Shown here piece by piece: positions 27,890-36,052 of a stretch of 64,000 nt of DNA (within the stretch, counting starts at the first letter, position 1; every line of letters starts with the position of its first letter). The notes under the pieces were generated by a model. The model was not told the origin of the DNA and did no database searches. It worked only from the letters and a program-made list of their open reading frames with translations. Source of the stretch: Thermococcus gorgonarius. GTDB taxonomy: Archaea > Methanobacteriota_B > Thermococci > Thermococcales > Thermococcaceae. The position numbers and the translations under genes are program-made. The stretch spans positions 186,001 through 250,000 of the forward strand of contig NZ_CP014855.1 in the NCBI RefSeq assembly GCF_002214385.1. Direction: 5' to 3'.

Positions 27890-28053
27890 CTCCCGATATT
27901 TGATACATAAGCGCGGGGTTTGAGTAACCTATATTCCTTTTAAGGCGAAACAACTTTTATCTTTTGTGGTAGGCATGTACATAAAAAAGCCCTCTCAAAA
28001 GGTCTAGCAAACTTTTAAAAGACTTGGAAAAAGCAAATGGGTGGGTGAAAAAA

Positions 28054-28404
28054 GTGAGGCCGGACAATAAATTTGCACTCATCGTGTACCTCTGGGGGGC
28101 AATAACCGGGACCATTAGCGGGTTGCTTTCAACTTACTATCGTCCCGCTTGGATTATTGGTGCCCTTATGTTTCTAGCAACAGATCTCTTTGTAAAATTG
28201 CTCCTGGGGGATGATTTGCCCCAAGACATAAAGGAGCTTCCCGAGAGCGAAAGACGGAAGGCTATCCTGAGGAGGGGTTTCTGGGGATGGTTGCTGTTCT
28301 GGCTGTACTTCACGATGCTCGTATACACAATTGGAATAGAGTTTGAACCAAGGGCTTACAACAACCAGAGCCTTCTCTCAAAGATGATAAACGGAACTGG
28401 ATAA
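28054..28404 (+). CDS. EMC6/Rab5ip-like three-span membrane protein
   Basis: A 116-residue membrane protein with spans near residues 10-28, 33-50 and 80-100. The layout (TM1 rich in Gly/Thr, TM2, a polar charged loop LPQDIKELPESERRKAILRR, then GFWGWLLFWLYFTMLVYTI) follows the pattern of the EMC6/Rab5-interacting family, a subunit of the eukaryotic ER membrane insertase complex with archaeal relatives. That match is by eye. The GTG at 28054 has GGTGGGTGA just upstream; the longer frame starts with TTG. It lies 12 bases ahead of rpiA. Confidence 0.6.
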   Translation: MRPDNKFALIVYLWGAITGTISGLLSTYYRPAWIIGALMFLATDLFVKLLLGDDLPQDIKELPESERRKAILRRGFWGWLLFWLYFTMLVYTIGIEFEPRAYNNQSLLSKMINGTG

Positions 28405-28416
28405 TGAGGTGGTAGT

Positions 28417-29103
28417 ATGGATTTGGAAGAACTGAAAAAAACCGTCGCAATGGAGGCACTGTCATTCGTTGAAGACGATATGGTGATTGGCCTCGGTACT
28501 GGTTCGACAACTTCTTATTTCCTGAAGTTTCTGGGCGACAGAATCAGGGAGGAAGAGCTTGAGATATACGGCGTTCCAACATCCCACCAGTCAAGACTTC
28601 TGGCCCTTGAATACGGGATACCCATTCGGGCCCTCGACGAAGTAGACGCCATAGACATAGCGGTTGACGGTGCGGATGAGGTTGACCCCAACCTGAACCT
28701 GATAAAGGGCCGTGGGGCCGCTCTGACTATGGAAAAGATAGTCGAATACAGGGCAGGTACTTTTATAGTCCTCGTTGACGAGAGCAAACTGGTGAACAGA
28801 CTGGGAGAAAAGATGCCCGTTCCAGTTGAGGTGATTCCTGCTGCTTGGAGGGCCATAGCTGAAGAAATAGAAGTCTTCAACGCCAGGGCTGAACTCAGGA
28901 TGGCGAAGAAAAAAGACGGCCCTGTTATAACTGACAACGGCAACTTCATACTGGACGTTAAGTTCGAAAGAATCGACGATCCACTTGATATGGAAATAGA
29001 GCTCAACACCATCCCTGGCGTTGTTGAGAATGGGATATTCGCGGATATAGCCGATATAGTCCTCGTTGGAACTCCTCAGGGAGTTAAAAAGCTGGAACGT
29101 TAA
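28417..29103 (+). CDS. rpiA: Ribose-5-phosphate isomerase A
   Basis: A 228-residue RpiA that interconverts ribose 5-phosphate and ribulose 5-phosphate. Signatures: VIGLGTGSTTSYFLKFLG (phosphate loop), DIAVDGADEVDPNLNLIKGRG (catalytic Asp), and GTFIVLVDESKLVNRLG. In Thermococcales it supplies ribose phosphate made from the reverse ribulose monophosphate route. GAGGTGGTAGT precedes the ATG and it probably shares a transcript with the upstream membrane gene. Confidence 0.96.
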   Translation: MDLEELKKTVAMEALSFVEDDMVIGLGTGSTTSYFLKFLGDRIREEELEIYGVPTSHQSRLLALEYGIPIRALDEVDAIDIAVDGADEVDPNLNLIKGRGAALTMEKIVEYRAGTFIVLVDESKLVNRLGEKMPVPVEVIPAAWRAIAEEIEVFNARAELRMAKKKDGPVITDNGNFILDVKFERIDDPLDMEIELNTIPGVVENGIFADIADIVLVGTPQGVKKLER

Positions 29104-29140
29104 GTTTATAAGGTGGCTTTAATTTTCTCTCTCTGGCGGC

Positions 29141-29228
29141 GCGGGGGTTGCCGAGCCTGGTCAAAGGCGCGGGATTCAGGGTCCCGTCCCGCAGGGGTTC
29201 CGGGGTTCAAATCCCCGCCCCCGCACCA
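29141..29228 (+). tRNA. tRNA-Leu (CAG)
   Basis: Class II tRNA with acceptor GCGGGGG/CCCCCGC, discriminator A and encoded CCA. The anticodon loop TTCAGGG gives CAG. It differs from the tRNA-Leu(GAG) at 12221-12308 by a single base, C for G at 29177, the wobble position. Confidence 0.97.
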
Positions 29229-29415
29229 CAAAACCCCAAAGAACCGGGAAGGTGCTTTTTCTGGAGAAGTTTATTTTGTTTCTCTGATGCCTCCACCGTC
29301 CAAAGCACTTGAACATACTGAATAAGTCGAAAGTTTCATCCATCCCGATTTTCAGGCCAAACCCTGCCGATTGAGTTAAAAAGACCAAAACCCCTTTCAT
29401 TCCCCGGTGATAAAA

Positions 29416-30264
29416 GTGAAAATCCACTACGAGTGCCTTGCCTGCGCCGCCAATCAGTGTCAGAAAATCGTGGAGATGGGGACGGACGACTTAGGGCTCA
29501 GGAAGAGGGGTGTCATCGAGGCGGCAAAGCTCATGGCGAGGATAAACGAAGATTCCGTTCCTGCTGTTTTTGGGAGTGAGGTATTCCTAGGCGTTTACAG
29601 AGTTATAGGCAACGACGACCCGTTTAAAGAGTACAAAGAGCTCTCGAACAAGCTGGCTGAGAAGGTCGTCTCAGACCTTGAGGGAGAAGATATAGACCTT
29701 AAGACCGCTCTAAAGCTTGCCATAATCGGCAACGTCATAGACTTCGCCGTCGGCTACTCCCCGGAGAGGATTGAAGAGGACGTTAAGGCGATGCTCGGCG
29801 AGGAGCTCTACATTGACCACTCCGACGAGCTCTTTGAGAGGTTGGGGAAAGCCAAAACCCTCCTCTACCTCACGGACAACTGCGGGGAGATATACTTCGA
29901 CAGGCTCTTCATACGGAAGCTAAAGAAGGCCTTCCCACACCTGAAAATCTACGTCGCTGGAAAAGAAGGGCCGATAATCAACGACGCAACTGTTGAAGAT
30001 TTGAGAAAGGCAGGCTTTGGGGAACTTGCCGAGATAGTCTCAACTGGCACGAGGATAGTCGGCGTTCCGCTCGACAGGGTCTCCCCCGAGTTCAGGGAGG
30101 TCTTTGAGAAAGCTGATGTCATAATTGCCAAGGGACAGGGCAACTTCGAGACGCTGAGCGAGGTGAAAGATAACCGCGTCTTCTACCTGCTAAAAGCGAA
30201 GTGCAGGCCGGTAGCGAGGGAACTCGGAGTGCCGCAGGGGAGCATGGTGTGTTTGAGGGGTTAG
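29416..30264 (+). CDS. DUF89 metal-dependent phosphatase (damage-control type)
   Basis: A 282-residue protein of DUF89 subfamily I, metal-dependent phosphatases proposed to remove damaged or excess phosphometabolites. N-terminal cysteines HYECLACAANQC belong to this subfamily. The conserved core segments LTDNCGEIYFDRLFIRKL, VAGKEGPIINDATVEDL and IIAKGQGNFETL hold the Asp/Asn metal ligands. The GTG at 29416 has GGTGATAAAA ahead; the in-frame GTG at 29407 overlaps it. Its stop overlaps the end of the convergent ATPase gene by four bases. Confidence 0.85.
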   Translation: MKIHYECLACAANQCQKIVEMGTDDLGLRKRGVIEAAKLMARINEDSVPAVFGSEVFLGVYRVIGNDDPFKEYKELSNKLAEKVVSDLEGEDIDLKTALKLAIIGNVIDFAVGYSPERIEEDVKAMLGEELYIDHSDELFERLGKAKTLLYLTDNCGEIYFDRLFIRKLKKAFPHLKIYVAGKEGPIINDATVEDLRKAGFGELAEIVSTGTRIVGVPLDRVSPEFREVFEKADVIIAKGQGNFETLSEVKDNRVFYLLKAKCRPVARELGVPQGSMVCLRG

Positions 30265-31349
30265 TGGCTGAGTGCGAACTCAAGCACTGGATCTGCTATG
30301 CTGTAGGCTATGTTTCTCCCCTCGACCCTCTTTTCTATGAACGAAGCTTTCAGAAGCGCGTTGAGGAGCCTCGCCAGCGTGGCGTCCTCTATTTCTCTCT
30401 TCTCCTTCCCTTCGAGCTCTCTCTTCAGCTCGCTCCACGTGTTCTTGCCCGAGGCTATCGCCCGGAGAACCGTCAGATAGCGCCTCCTCGCGAGGGGGCG
30501 CTTTTCAAGGAAGCGCTCAAGCTCTGCCAAAGCGAGCTTTGATGCCTCCTCAAGGACTTTATCGATAACCTCCTCCCGAAGACCTTCCCTGAGCGAAACC
30601 ACACCGAACTTCACGAGCCAGCCCACTATTCCGTCGAGCCTATCAACGGCCTCTTCCAGAAGCTCCTTGGGGGCATCAACGCCAGCCTGTTCAAAGCCCC
30701 TCCTGAGGAAATCAAGGCTCTGCTCCCTTGAAAACCTTGAAAGCTCTATCTCGTGGAAGGCCCTCCCGTAGAGAGGAGCGTCCGGGTTCTCAACGCCGAG
30801 GAAGTCGTAGAGGAGGCCCACTTCAGAGCCGGTCAGGATGAAGGTGGTCTCGCCGTAGTCGTAGAAGTGGGCTATCAGCGAGGCGAGCTCCTTTCCGGCC
30901 GGCCCCCTTGCCTCTTGGACTTCATCGAAAGCTATCACAAAGCCCTCGCTTTCGAGCGCCGAAATGAGGGAATAGAGTGTTTCAGGGTTCTTCCACGAGA
31001 GGGAGACACCGATTCCCGAAAGGCTCACGCCGTCTATGAGCTTTATCTTCCCCTTCAGCCTCGCGAAGAGGGGGGCGTTTTTTGAGAGATGCTCGTTGAG
31101 CGCCGCCTGAAAGCGGAGGTAGAGGTCGCGCCTTGAGTTCGGGTTCACCCCGCGGAGGTCGACTATCACGTGAGGTTTTTTGGCCTCGTTGAGGGCAACC
31201 CGCAGGAGGGAAGTCTTCCCGAGCCTGCGGAGTCCCTTGAGAACCACCAGCGGCTTTTGATGCTTAATGGAGGCAAGCATCCCCTCAAGCTCCCCCTCCC
31301 TGTCGTACAGGTCCTCCCTCCTGCTCTTGGGCCTCTCGTCGAAGTACAT
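30261..31349 (-). CDS. AAA+ archaeal ATPase (Pfam Arch_ATPase type)
   Basis: A 362-residue ATPase. Walker A is LKGLRRLGKTSLLRVAL, Walker B is FVIAFDEVQEARG, and a sensor-like FILTGSEVGLL follows; the C-terminal third looks like a winged helix (RRRYLTVLRAIASGKNTWSELKRELEGK). These ATPases are expanded in archaea and often border mobile or variable DNA; functions are mostly unknown. The ATG at 31349 touches a tandem operator; the longer frame upstream runs through this operator and is rejected. Confidence 0.88.
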   Translation of the reverse strand: MYFDERPKSRREDLYDREGELEGMLASIKHQKPLVVLKGLRRLGKTSLLRVALNEAKKPHVIVDLRGVNPNSRRDLYLRFQAALNEHLSKNAPLFARLKGKIKLIDGVSLSGIGVSLSWKNPETLYSLISALESEGFVIAFDEVQEARGPAGKELASLIAHFYDYGETTFILTGSEVGLLYDFLGVENPDAPLYGRAFHEIELSRFSREQSLDFLRRGFEQAGVDAPKELLEEAVDRLDGIVGWLVKFGVVSLREGLREEVIDKVLEEASKLALAELERFLEKRPLARRRYLTVLRAIASGKNTWSELKRELEGKEKREIEDATLARLLNALLKASFIEKRVEGRNIAYSIADPVLEFALSH

Positions 31350-31385
31350 ACTAACACCCCGATAGTATACTATCACCCCGATAGT
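31350..31385 (-). promoter_or_regulatory. Tandem 17-bp operator units at the ATPase promoter
   Basis: Two units, ACTAACACCCCGATAGT (31350-31366) and ACTATCACCCCGATAGT (31369-31385) on the plus strand, are separated by AT. Each is an inverted repeat (ACTATC...GATAGT) around a CACCC-type centre, and the junction forms the perfect palindrome GATAGTATACTATC. They fill the gap between a TATA-like CTTTTAAC (31385-31392 on the minus strand) and the ATG, so occupancy should repress the gene. Confidence 0.75.
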
Positions 31386-31543
31386 TAAAAGGGTTGCGAT
31401 TGAGTGGCAGGGAGGATTAATATTAACCGAAGGGCGAAAACGTCTTCGAAAGGGACTCAAAGATGCTTGAAACCGAGGACAGTGGCGTAACTGGCTTAGG
31501 AGTTGGGGATTTTGAGGTCATACCATGCTAAGTTTTTCCTCAG

Positions 31544-31605
31544 TTTGTGCACTTGAAACACCACACTGCACAAAATCCTTAGAATTTGTGCACTGTACTG
31601 CACAA
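31544..31605. repeat. Two inverted-repeat pairs of TTTGTGCA
   Basis: TTTGTGCA (31544-31551) pairs with TGCACAAA (31567-31574), and TTGTGCA (31586-31592) pairs with TGCACAA (31599-31605). The four half-sites share the same core. They lie in the 313-base gene-free stretch (31350-31662) between two leftward genes. No gene starts close by, so this may be a protein-binding cluster, a pair of transcript hairpins or a remnant of an element. Confidence 0.55.
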
Positions 31606-31662
31606 CTTGAGAAACGGTTAGCAGTTGCAGCACGATTAGACTACTCATGATGAAACAATTCG

Positions 31663-32808
31663 TTAAGTTGCCCTCTTCTCCCCCTCCGGGAACTTCCAGT
31701 TCTTCGTTATCTTGGTGACGTTCCTCACGAGGGCCCTCTCCTCTGGGTGCCTTGAGACGAGCTCCTCAAGGAAGGAAATCAGCTCGTCGTAGGCCGGCTT
31801 GTCTATCGGGAAAGGAACGCGATCCTTGCCGCCAACGGCGTAGCTGAACTTGAACGGATCAGGAGGGTGAGTTACCGGGTCCTTCCAGCTCGGGTGGACG
31901 TCGTAGACCAGCTCAAGGACGAGCGATAAAGCCCTCAGAGTGCTCGGCCCGAGGCCCTTCAAAAGCAGAAACTCCTCGTAGTTCGAAACGCTGAGTTCTC
32001 TCGCAAATTCTAAGGCCCTCCTGTTCAGCTCGAACTTTCCGAGGCTCTCGTAGCGCTTTAGCAGGTCTTTCTCCCAGGGCTCGCGGGGCTTGTAATAGAC
32101 CAGCGGACGGTAGCCCTTTGCTATGGCCTTCAAACCCTCAAGCTCGCGCTCTATCTTAACTGGATTTTCCTGGATGACGTCGAGGAGGGTCTTCTGGTAT
32201 TCCCTCGCTTCCCTTGATACGGTGTTGAGGGCGAACTCCCTTTTAAGGCCCGATATGGCTTTGTGAGGATCGAGGGTGAAAGTTTCAGCGTCGAACCAGT
32301 GGAAGCGCCTCGCGAGCCTTTCCCTCTCGTTCATCCCCTGCTGAATCACCGCCCAGTTGCCCTCCTCATCGAGGAAGAAAACGTGGTGGTAGAGCTGGTA
32401 GCCGGTCTGGAGGGCGACTGTGTCAATCTTGGCGACCAGCCTCGAAGTCCTGACGTAGGGCCCGGGGTCGAGTTCGTAGAGCTCCGCGATGGTTTTCAGT
32501 TCCTCCGGCGTCGCCCGGCTCTTCTTTCCCTTTCCGCCGGCCGCTTTTACTCCAAGTTCCTCCCTCCAAAGGGCGTCCTTTATCATGCCGGCCGTTACCG
32601 TCGTCGAGCCACTGCTGTCCCAGTCCATCCCGATGACGTTGTTGAAGGCCTGAAACCACACCGGGTCGGAGAGCCTCTCGAGGAGGCCCTTCGTGCCGTA
32701 TTCCTCGACGGCTAAGATTAGAACTAACCTCGTCAGCTTCCTCATTCGCTGGGCGAGCCACCCCGGGACGTGGCCGCCGTGGAGGGGCAGGTCAGCGACG
32801 TTCCTCAT
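31663..32808 (-). CDS. DUF763 protein
   Basis: A 381-residue protein of the DUF763 family, conserved in archaea and some thermophilic bacteria, without a known function. It begins MRNVADLPLHGGHVPGWLAQ and has the conserved GMDWDSSGSTTVTAGMIKDAL block and a helix-hairpin-helix-like segment LLLKGLGPSTLRALSLV near residue 285, which hints at nucleic acid contact. A TATA-like GTTAAAACA lies about 28 bases before the ATG, so the mRNA is likely leaderless. The gene is followed by a repeat-bearing gap. Confidence 0.85.
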   Translation of the reverse strand: MRNVADLPLHGGHVPGWLAQRMRKLTRLVLILAVEEYGTKGLLERLSDPVWFQAFNNVIGMDWDSSGSTTVTAGMIKDALWREELGVKAAGGKGKKSRATPEELKTIAELYELDPGPYVRTSRLVAKIDTVALQTGYQLYHHVFFLDEEGNWAVIQQGMNERERLARRFHWFDAETFTLDPHKAISGLKREFALNTVSREAREYQKTLLDVIQENPVKIERELEGLKAIAKGYRPLVYYKPREPWEKDLLKRYESLGKFELNRRALEFARELSVSNYEEFLLLKGLGPSTLRALSLVLELVYDVHPSWKDPVTHPPDPFKFSYAVGGKDRVPFPIDKPAYDELISFLEELVSRHPEERALVRNVTKITKNWKFPEGEKRAT

Positions 32809-32925
32809 CGGAGCTATTTGGGCCTTTGGTGTTTTAACGGTTGTCCCTTAAAATCCTCAGGCTTTATCCCGCTTTTCCGCAAAATGCCCGGGGAATGTTG
32901 TCCTTATGAAAGGGAAAGCCTTTTT

Positions 32926-32946
32926 ACCCCTCGTTTCGAGAGGGGT
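32926..32946 (+). promoter_or_regulatory. Hairpin in the serK leader
   Basis: ACCCCTC (32926-32932) pairs perfectly with GAGGGGT (32940-32946) around a seven-base loop. It begins right after the TATA-like GCCTTTTTA at 32918-32926 and ends 31 bases before the start codon. It may be an operator or a transcript hairpin. Confidence 0.4.
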
Positions 32947-32977
32947 CTGAAGGTTTAACGCTTACGGAGGGTTGAGA

Positions 32978-33706
32978 ATGGGAGTGGAAAAGGTTCCGAA
33001 GTATGACATCCCGACCAAGAAGGTCGACTACGTTTTTATCGAGCTCGACAAGATGAAGCCCCACGAGCAGCTCGTCCAGAAGGAGCTTGAAGCCTTCATC
33101 GAGAGCGTTACTGGAAGCGGTATCTTCTGGAAGCCGATGCTCCTCGCGAAGGTTCCGGGCGAGGACATGTACCTCATCGTTGACGGCCACCACCGCTGGG
33201 CGGGTTTGCAGAAGCTTGGAGCGAAGAGGGCCCCGTCAGTCATACTCGACTACTTCAGTGACGACGTCAAAGTTTACACCTGGTACCCGGCCTTCAAGGG
33301 AGACCTCAACGAGGTCATTGAGAGGCTCAAGGCTGAGGGCCTTGAGGTCATCGAAGATCTGGAGGCCGAGGAGAAGGCCGAGAGGGGAGAGATAGCCTTC
33401 GCCCTCGTCGGCGAGAAGAGCTTCGCCATTCCTGGCGGCCTTGACGAGCAGAAGAAGGTAAGTAAGGTTCTTGACGAGATGAGCGTTGAAGGAAGGATAG
33501 AGCTCATCTACTATGGCCTCAAGGAAGACGCCAGGGAGGACATGGCCAAGGGCGAGATTGACTACGTCTTCATCAGGAAGGCCCCGACCAAGGAGGAAGT
33601 TATGGAGCTCGTCAAGCGCGGTGAAGTTTACTCTCCGAAGACCACCAGGCACGTCCTTCCCTTCAACCCGGACAAGATTGACGTCAAGCTTGAAGAACTG
33701 TTCTGA
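32978..33706 (+). CDS. serK: ADP-dependent L-serine kinase (ParB/Srx fold)
   Basis: A 242-residue protein matching the Thermococcus kodakarensis serine kinase SerK, which phosphorylates free L-serine with ADP to give O-phosphoserine for cysteine synthesis and serine catabolism. The ParB-like nuclease fold is seen in VDGHHRWAGLQKLGAKRAP, and E30 in KMKPHE corresponds to the reported catalytic glutamate. Earlier annotation would call it a ParB-like chromosome protein. The ATG at 32978 is preceded by GGAGGGTTGAGA. A hairpin lies in its leader. Confidence 0.93.
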   Translation: MGVEKVPKYDIPTKKVDYVFIELDKMKPHEQLVQKELEAFIESVTGSGIFWKPMLLAKVPGEDMYLIVDGHHRWAGLQKLGAKRAPSVILDYFSDDVKVYTWYPAFKGDLNEVIERLKAEGLEVIEDLEAEEKAERGEIAFALVGEKSFAIPGGLDEQKKVSKVLDEMSVEGRIELIYYGLKEDAREDMAKGEIDYVFIRKAPTKEEVMELVKRGEVYSPKTTRHVLPFNPDKIDVKLEELF

Positions 33707-33742
33707 AGGTTTTTAACCTCTCCACCTTTCATTCTTCACCCG

Positions 33743-33791
33743 ATGACGAAGGATTAACCGGCTGAACCGTGATGACATCGGCCTTGTCTGA
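33743..33791 (+). ncRNA. C/D box sRNA (2'-O-methylation guide)
   Basis: The order is ATGACGA (C, 33743-33749, one change from RTGATGA), a 12-base guide, CTGA (D', 33762-33765), ACC, GTGATGA (C', 33769-33775), a 12-base guide and CTGA (D, 33788-33791). Both guides have the ideal archaeal spacing. The guides AGGATTAACCGG and CATCGGCCTTGT should pair with rRNA or tRNA; the first would pair with CCGGTTAATCCT, similar to a conserved 23S rRNA segment from memory. It lies in the serK to DUF835 gap; the mature ends are estimated at a few bases either side. Confidence 0.8.
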
Positions 33792-33881
33792 GGGTGCTTT
33801 ATTTTTTCTACACAGACACTTACACAACCACCTGCAAAAAAGGCCTTTAAATTTTCGGGCGTTTAGACTTATGGTGGGAAA

Positions 33882-34334
33882 ATGCTGCCTATTAGAGGCT
33901 TAGTAACCCTCATTGGCCAGCTCCTTTCGGTGTCGGTCTCATCTCAGACCTACGCCCGCCGGACCCGTGGGGTGGAGATAGTACGCTCCCGGGGGCAGGC
34001 GAGGGAGTCAAAAGTTCTTACCGTTGGCAGGCCGGGGACTCGGGTGGAGGGGGATGCTATTTTTGTGGGCTCTGCCCCCGGCTTTGTGGGCCCCCGGGAG
34101 CTCCACAGGCTTTTACACATGCTCATCTCACACCTGCAGGAGAACCCGGATGTTCCAGTGGTTATAGAATGCCTTGAGTACCTTGCACTTCACAACGGCT
34201 TCAACAGCCTCCTGAAGTTCCTGAATACCCTGAGGGACTATGCAATTCTCTACGGCGGGACGGTTTATCTCGTAACTGATCCATTGGCGTGGACTGATAG
34301 GGAGTATGCCCTTCTCGAAAGGCTTATCCTTTAG
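33882..34334 (+). CDS. DUF835 family protein
   Basis: A 150-residue protein whose second half fits DUF835: ELHRLLHMLISHLQENPDVP, VVIECLEYLALHNGFNSLLKFL and the ending LVTDPLAWTDREYALLERL. DUF835 domains are frequent in Thermococcales, often near signalling or gas-vesicle-like/KaiC proteins; the fold resembles part of a RecA-like ATPase without the P-loop. Promoter CCTTTAAATTTTC near 33842 and ribosome site GGTGGGAAA. It overlaps the convergent small gene by 11 bases. Confidence 0.78.
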   Translation: MLPIRGLVTLIGQLLSVSVSSQTYARRTRGVEIVRSRGQARESKVLTVGRPGTRVEGDAIFVGSAPGFVGPRELHRLLHMLISHLQENPDVPVVIECLEYLALHNGFNSLLKFLNTLRDYAILYGGTVYLVTDPLAWTDREYALLERLIL

Positions 34335-34590
34335 TCAGCCACCTATCCAGCTTTACCGGATTTCTCCTGATGTCCCTGAGTGTGAGAACGTAGAGCTTCC
34401 TTCCGTCTTTGGCTCTTTTTATTCTTATCTCTCCCGCTTCCTCGAGAAGAACCAGCGCGTTCTTTATCTCCTTCTCCTTTAGGCTGGCCCTTTTGACTTC
34501 CTCCCAGAAGTTGCCCGATAGCGAGTATCTCGAGGCCTCTCTAACGATCTTCCAGGAGCGTTTTATTTTGACGTCTTTTGCTCCCGTCAT
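34324..34590 (-). CDS. Small winged-helix-like DNA-binding protein
   Basis: An 88-residue basic protein. The middle (NFWEEVKRASLKEKEIKNALVLLEEAGEIRIKRAKDGRKLYVL) reads as a winged helix with a recognition helix and beta-wing. It is convergent with the DUF835 gene. It could regulate nearby genes, but no target is visible. The first residues are polar and contain no membrane segment. Confidence 0.62.
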   Translation of the reverse strand: MTGAKDVKIKRSWKIVREASRYSLSGNFWEEVKRASLKEKEIKNALVLLEEAGEIRIKRAKDGRKLYVLTLRDIRRNPVKLDRWLTKG

Positions 34591-34693
34591 GCTGCTCCCA
34601 TTATTCTGTATCTAGCATGGATTATAAAACCTCATCGAACCGCTTAAAAACAAAATGAGTGCAAACTTTTTAAACTTTCATGAGTACCAAACG

Positions 34694-36052
34694 ATGGCGA
34701 TGAAAATGCGAGTGAGAACATTGGTTGGTCTCATCCTCCTGGTTTCCCTTTTAGTCCTCCCCTCAGCTACCGTTTCAGCCGACCGGACCAGGGTGGTTTA
34801 CGTTGCCACCTTCGAGGGGGTAATCACCAGCTATTCCGTTGATCAGTTTTCACGGTACATTGAGATCGCAGAGTCCAATCACGCCGAAGCCCTGATAATA
34901 GAGCTCGACACCCCCGGCGGAAGGGGAGATGCAATGCAGGAGATAATCCAGCGGATAAAGGAGTCACGGGTTCCGGTTATCATCTACGTCTATCCCCCGG
35001 GAGCAATAGCGGCATCGGCCGGTACGTACATAGCCCTTGGCTCCCATCTAATAGCCATGGCGCCCGGAACAAGTATAGGCGCCTGCGAGCCGATACTTGG
35101 CTATTCTTCAAACGGGAGCATTGTGAAGGCCCCCGAGAAGATCAGGAACTTCTACATAGCCTACATCAAAAGCCTGGCCCAGGCAAGCGGGAGGAACGAA
35201 ACCGCGGCTGAGCTCTTCATTACGGAGGATTTAAGTCTCACGCCCGAGGAAGCCCTGAAGAGCCATGTTATAGAGGTTGTGGCGGATGACCTCGATGATC
35301 TCCTTCAGAAGGCTAACGGAATGACGACCAAGATTCCCGTCGCCGGAAGAGGCAAAGTAACCCTGAACTTCACAGATGTTCGGGTTGTGAGGATTGGTCC
35401 GTCACTTAAAGACGAGGTAGTCAGATACATATCCGATCCGACCGTAGCGTACGTGCTGATAAACATTGGAATCCTTGGACTGATATTTGGATTTCTAACT
35501 CCTGGCTGGCATGTTCCCGAGACAGTGGGGGCAATACTTCTAGTTCTTGGCGTTATAGGCCTGGGTTACTTTGGATACAACAGCGCGGGTCTGCTACTCG
35601 TTGGGCTCTCGATAATCTTCTTCATAGCCGAGGCACTGACGCCGACCTTTGGCCTCTTTACCGTTGCGGGGGTAGTAACCATGGTAATCGGCGGAATTCT
35701 CCTCTTTGGAGGTGGAAACGAGTACCTGATACAGAGTTCAACGTTTTCGACTCTGAGAATAGTCATTATAACAATAGCCCTGCTTCTGGGCCTGTTCTTC
35801 GCCTTTGGTGTTGCGGCGATAATCCGAGACAGGAAAAAGAAAGCCCAGACCGGCAGAGAGGAAATGATAGGGGAAACCGGAAAGGTCGTTCAGGACCTCA
35901 GCCCGGAGGGAATGGTGAAGATAAGGGGCGAGCTCTGGAAGGCAGTGAGCAGGAACGGGGAAACGATAAAGGCCGGAGAAGTCGTCGAGGTTGTTGATAT
36001 GAAGGGTCTAACTCTTATTGTTGAGAAAGTTGAAGAAAAGGAGGTGCCGTGA
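34694..36052 (+). CDS. NfeD-like membrane serine protease (1510-N type)
   Basis: A 452-residue protein with a signal-like N-terminal span (LVGLILLVSLLVLP), a ClpP-fold protease domain and four further membrane spans (about residues 250-380), ending in a soluble OB-like NfeD domain. The catalytic Ser is S108 in IAASAGTYIAL and the partner Lys is K149 in KAPEKIRNF, matching the Ser-Lys dyad of Pyrococcus 1510-N. That protease cleaves a hydrophobic region of its stomatin partner, which is the next gene here, with the stop TGA and the start ATG overlapping. The exact start could be 34694 or 34703. Confidence 0.92.
   Translation: MAMKMRVRTLVGLILLVSLLVLPSATVSADRTRVVYVATFEGVITSYSVDQFSRYIEIAESNHAEALIIELDTPGGRGDAMQEIIQRIKESRVPVIIYVYPPGAIAASAGTYIALGSHLIAMAPGTSIGACEPILGYSSNGSIVKAPEKIRNFYIAYIKSLAQASGRNETAAELFITEDLSLTPEEALKSHVIEVVADDLDDLLQKANGMTTKIPVAGRGKVTLNFTDVRVVRIGPSLKDEVVRYISDPTVAYVLINIGILGLIFGFLTPGWHVPETVGAILLVLGVIGLGYFGYNSAGLLLVGLSIIFFIAEALTPTFGLFTVAGVVTMVIGGILLFGGGNEYLIQSSTFSTLRIVIITIALLLGLFFAFGVAAIIRDRKKKAQTGREEMIGETGKVVQDLSPEGMVKIRGELWKAVSRNGETIKAGEVVEVVDMKGLTLIVEKVEEKEVP

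Noticed and set aside
31350-31460. Extension of the AAA ATPase through the operator region
   Set aside because: The residues are not protein-like and the tandem repeats explain the sequence.
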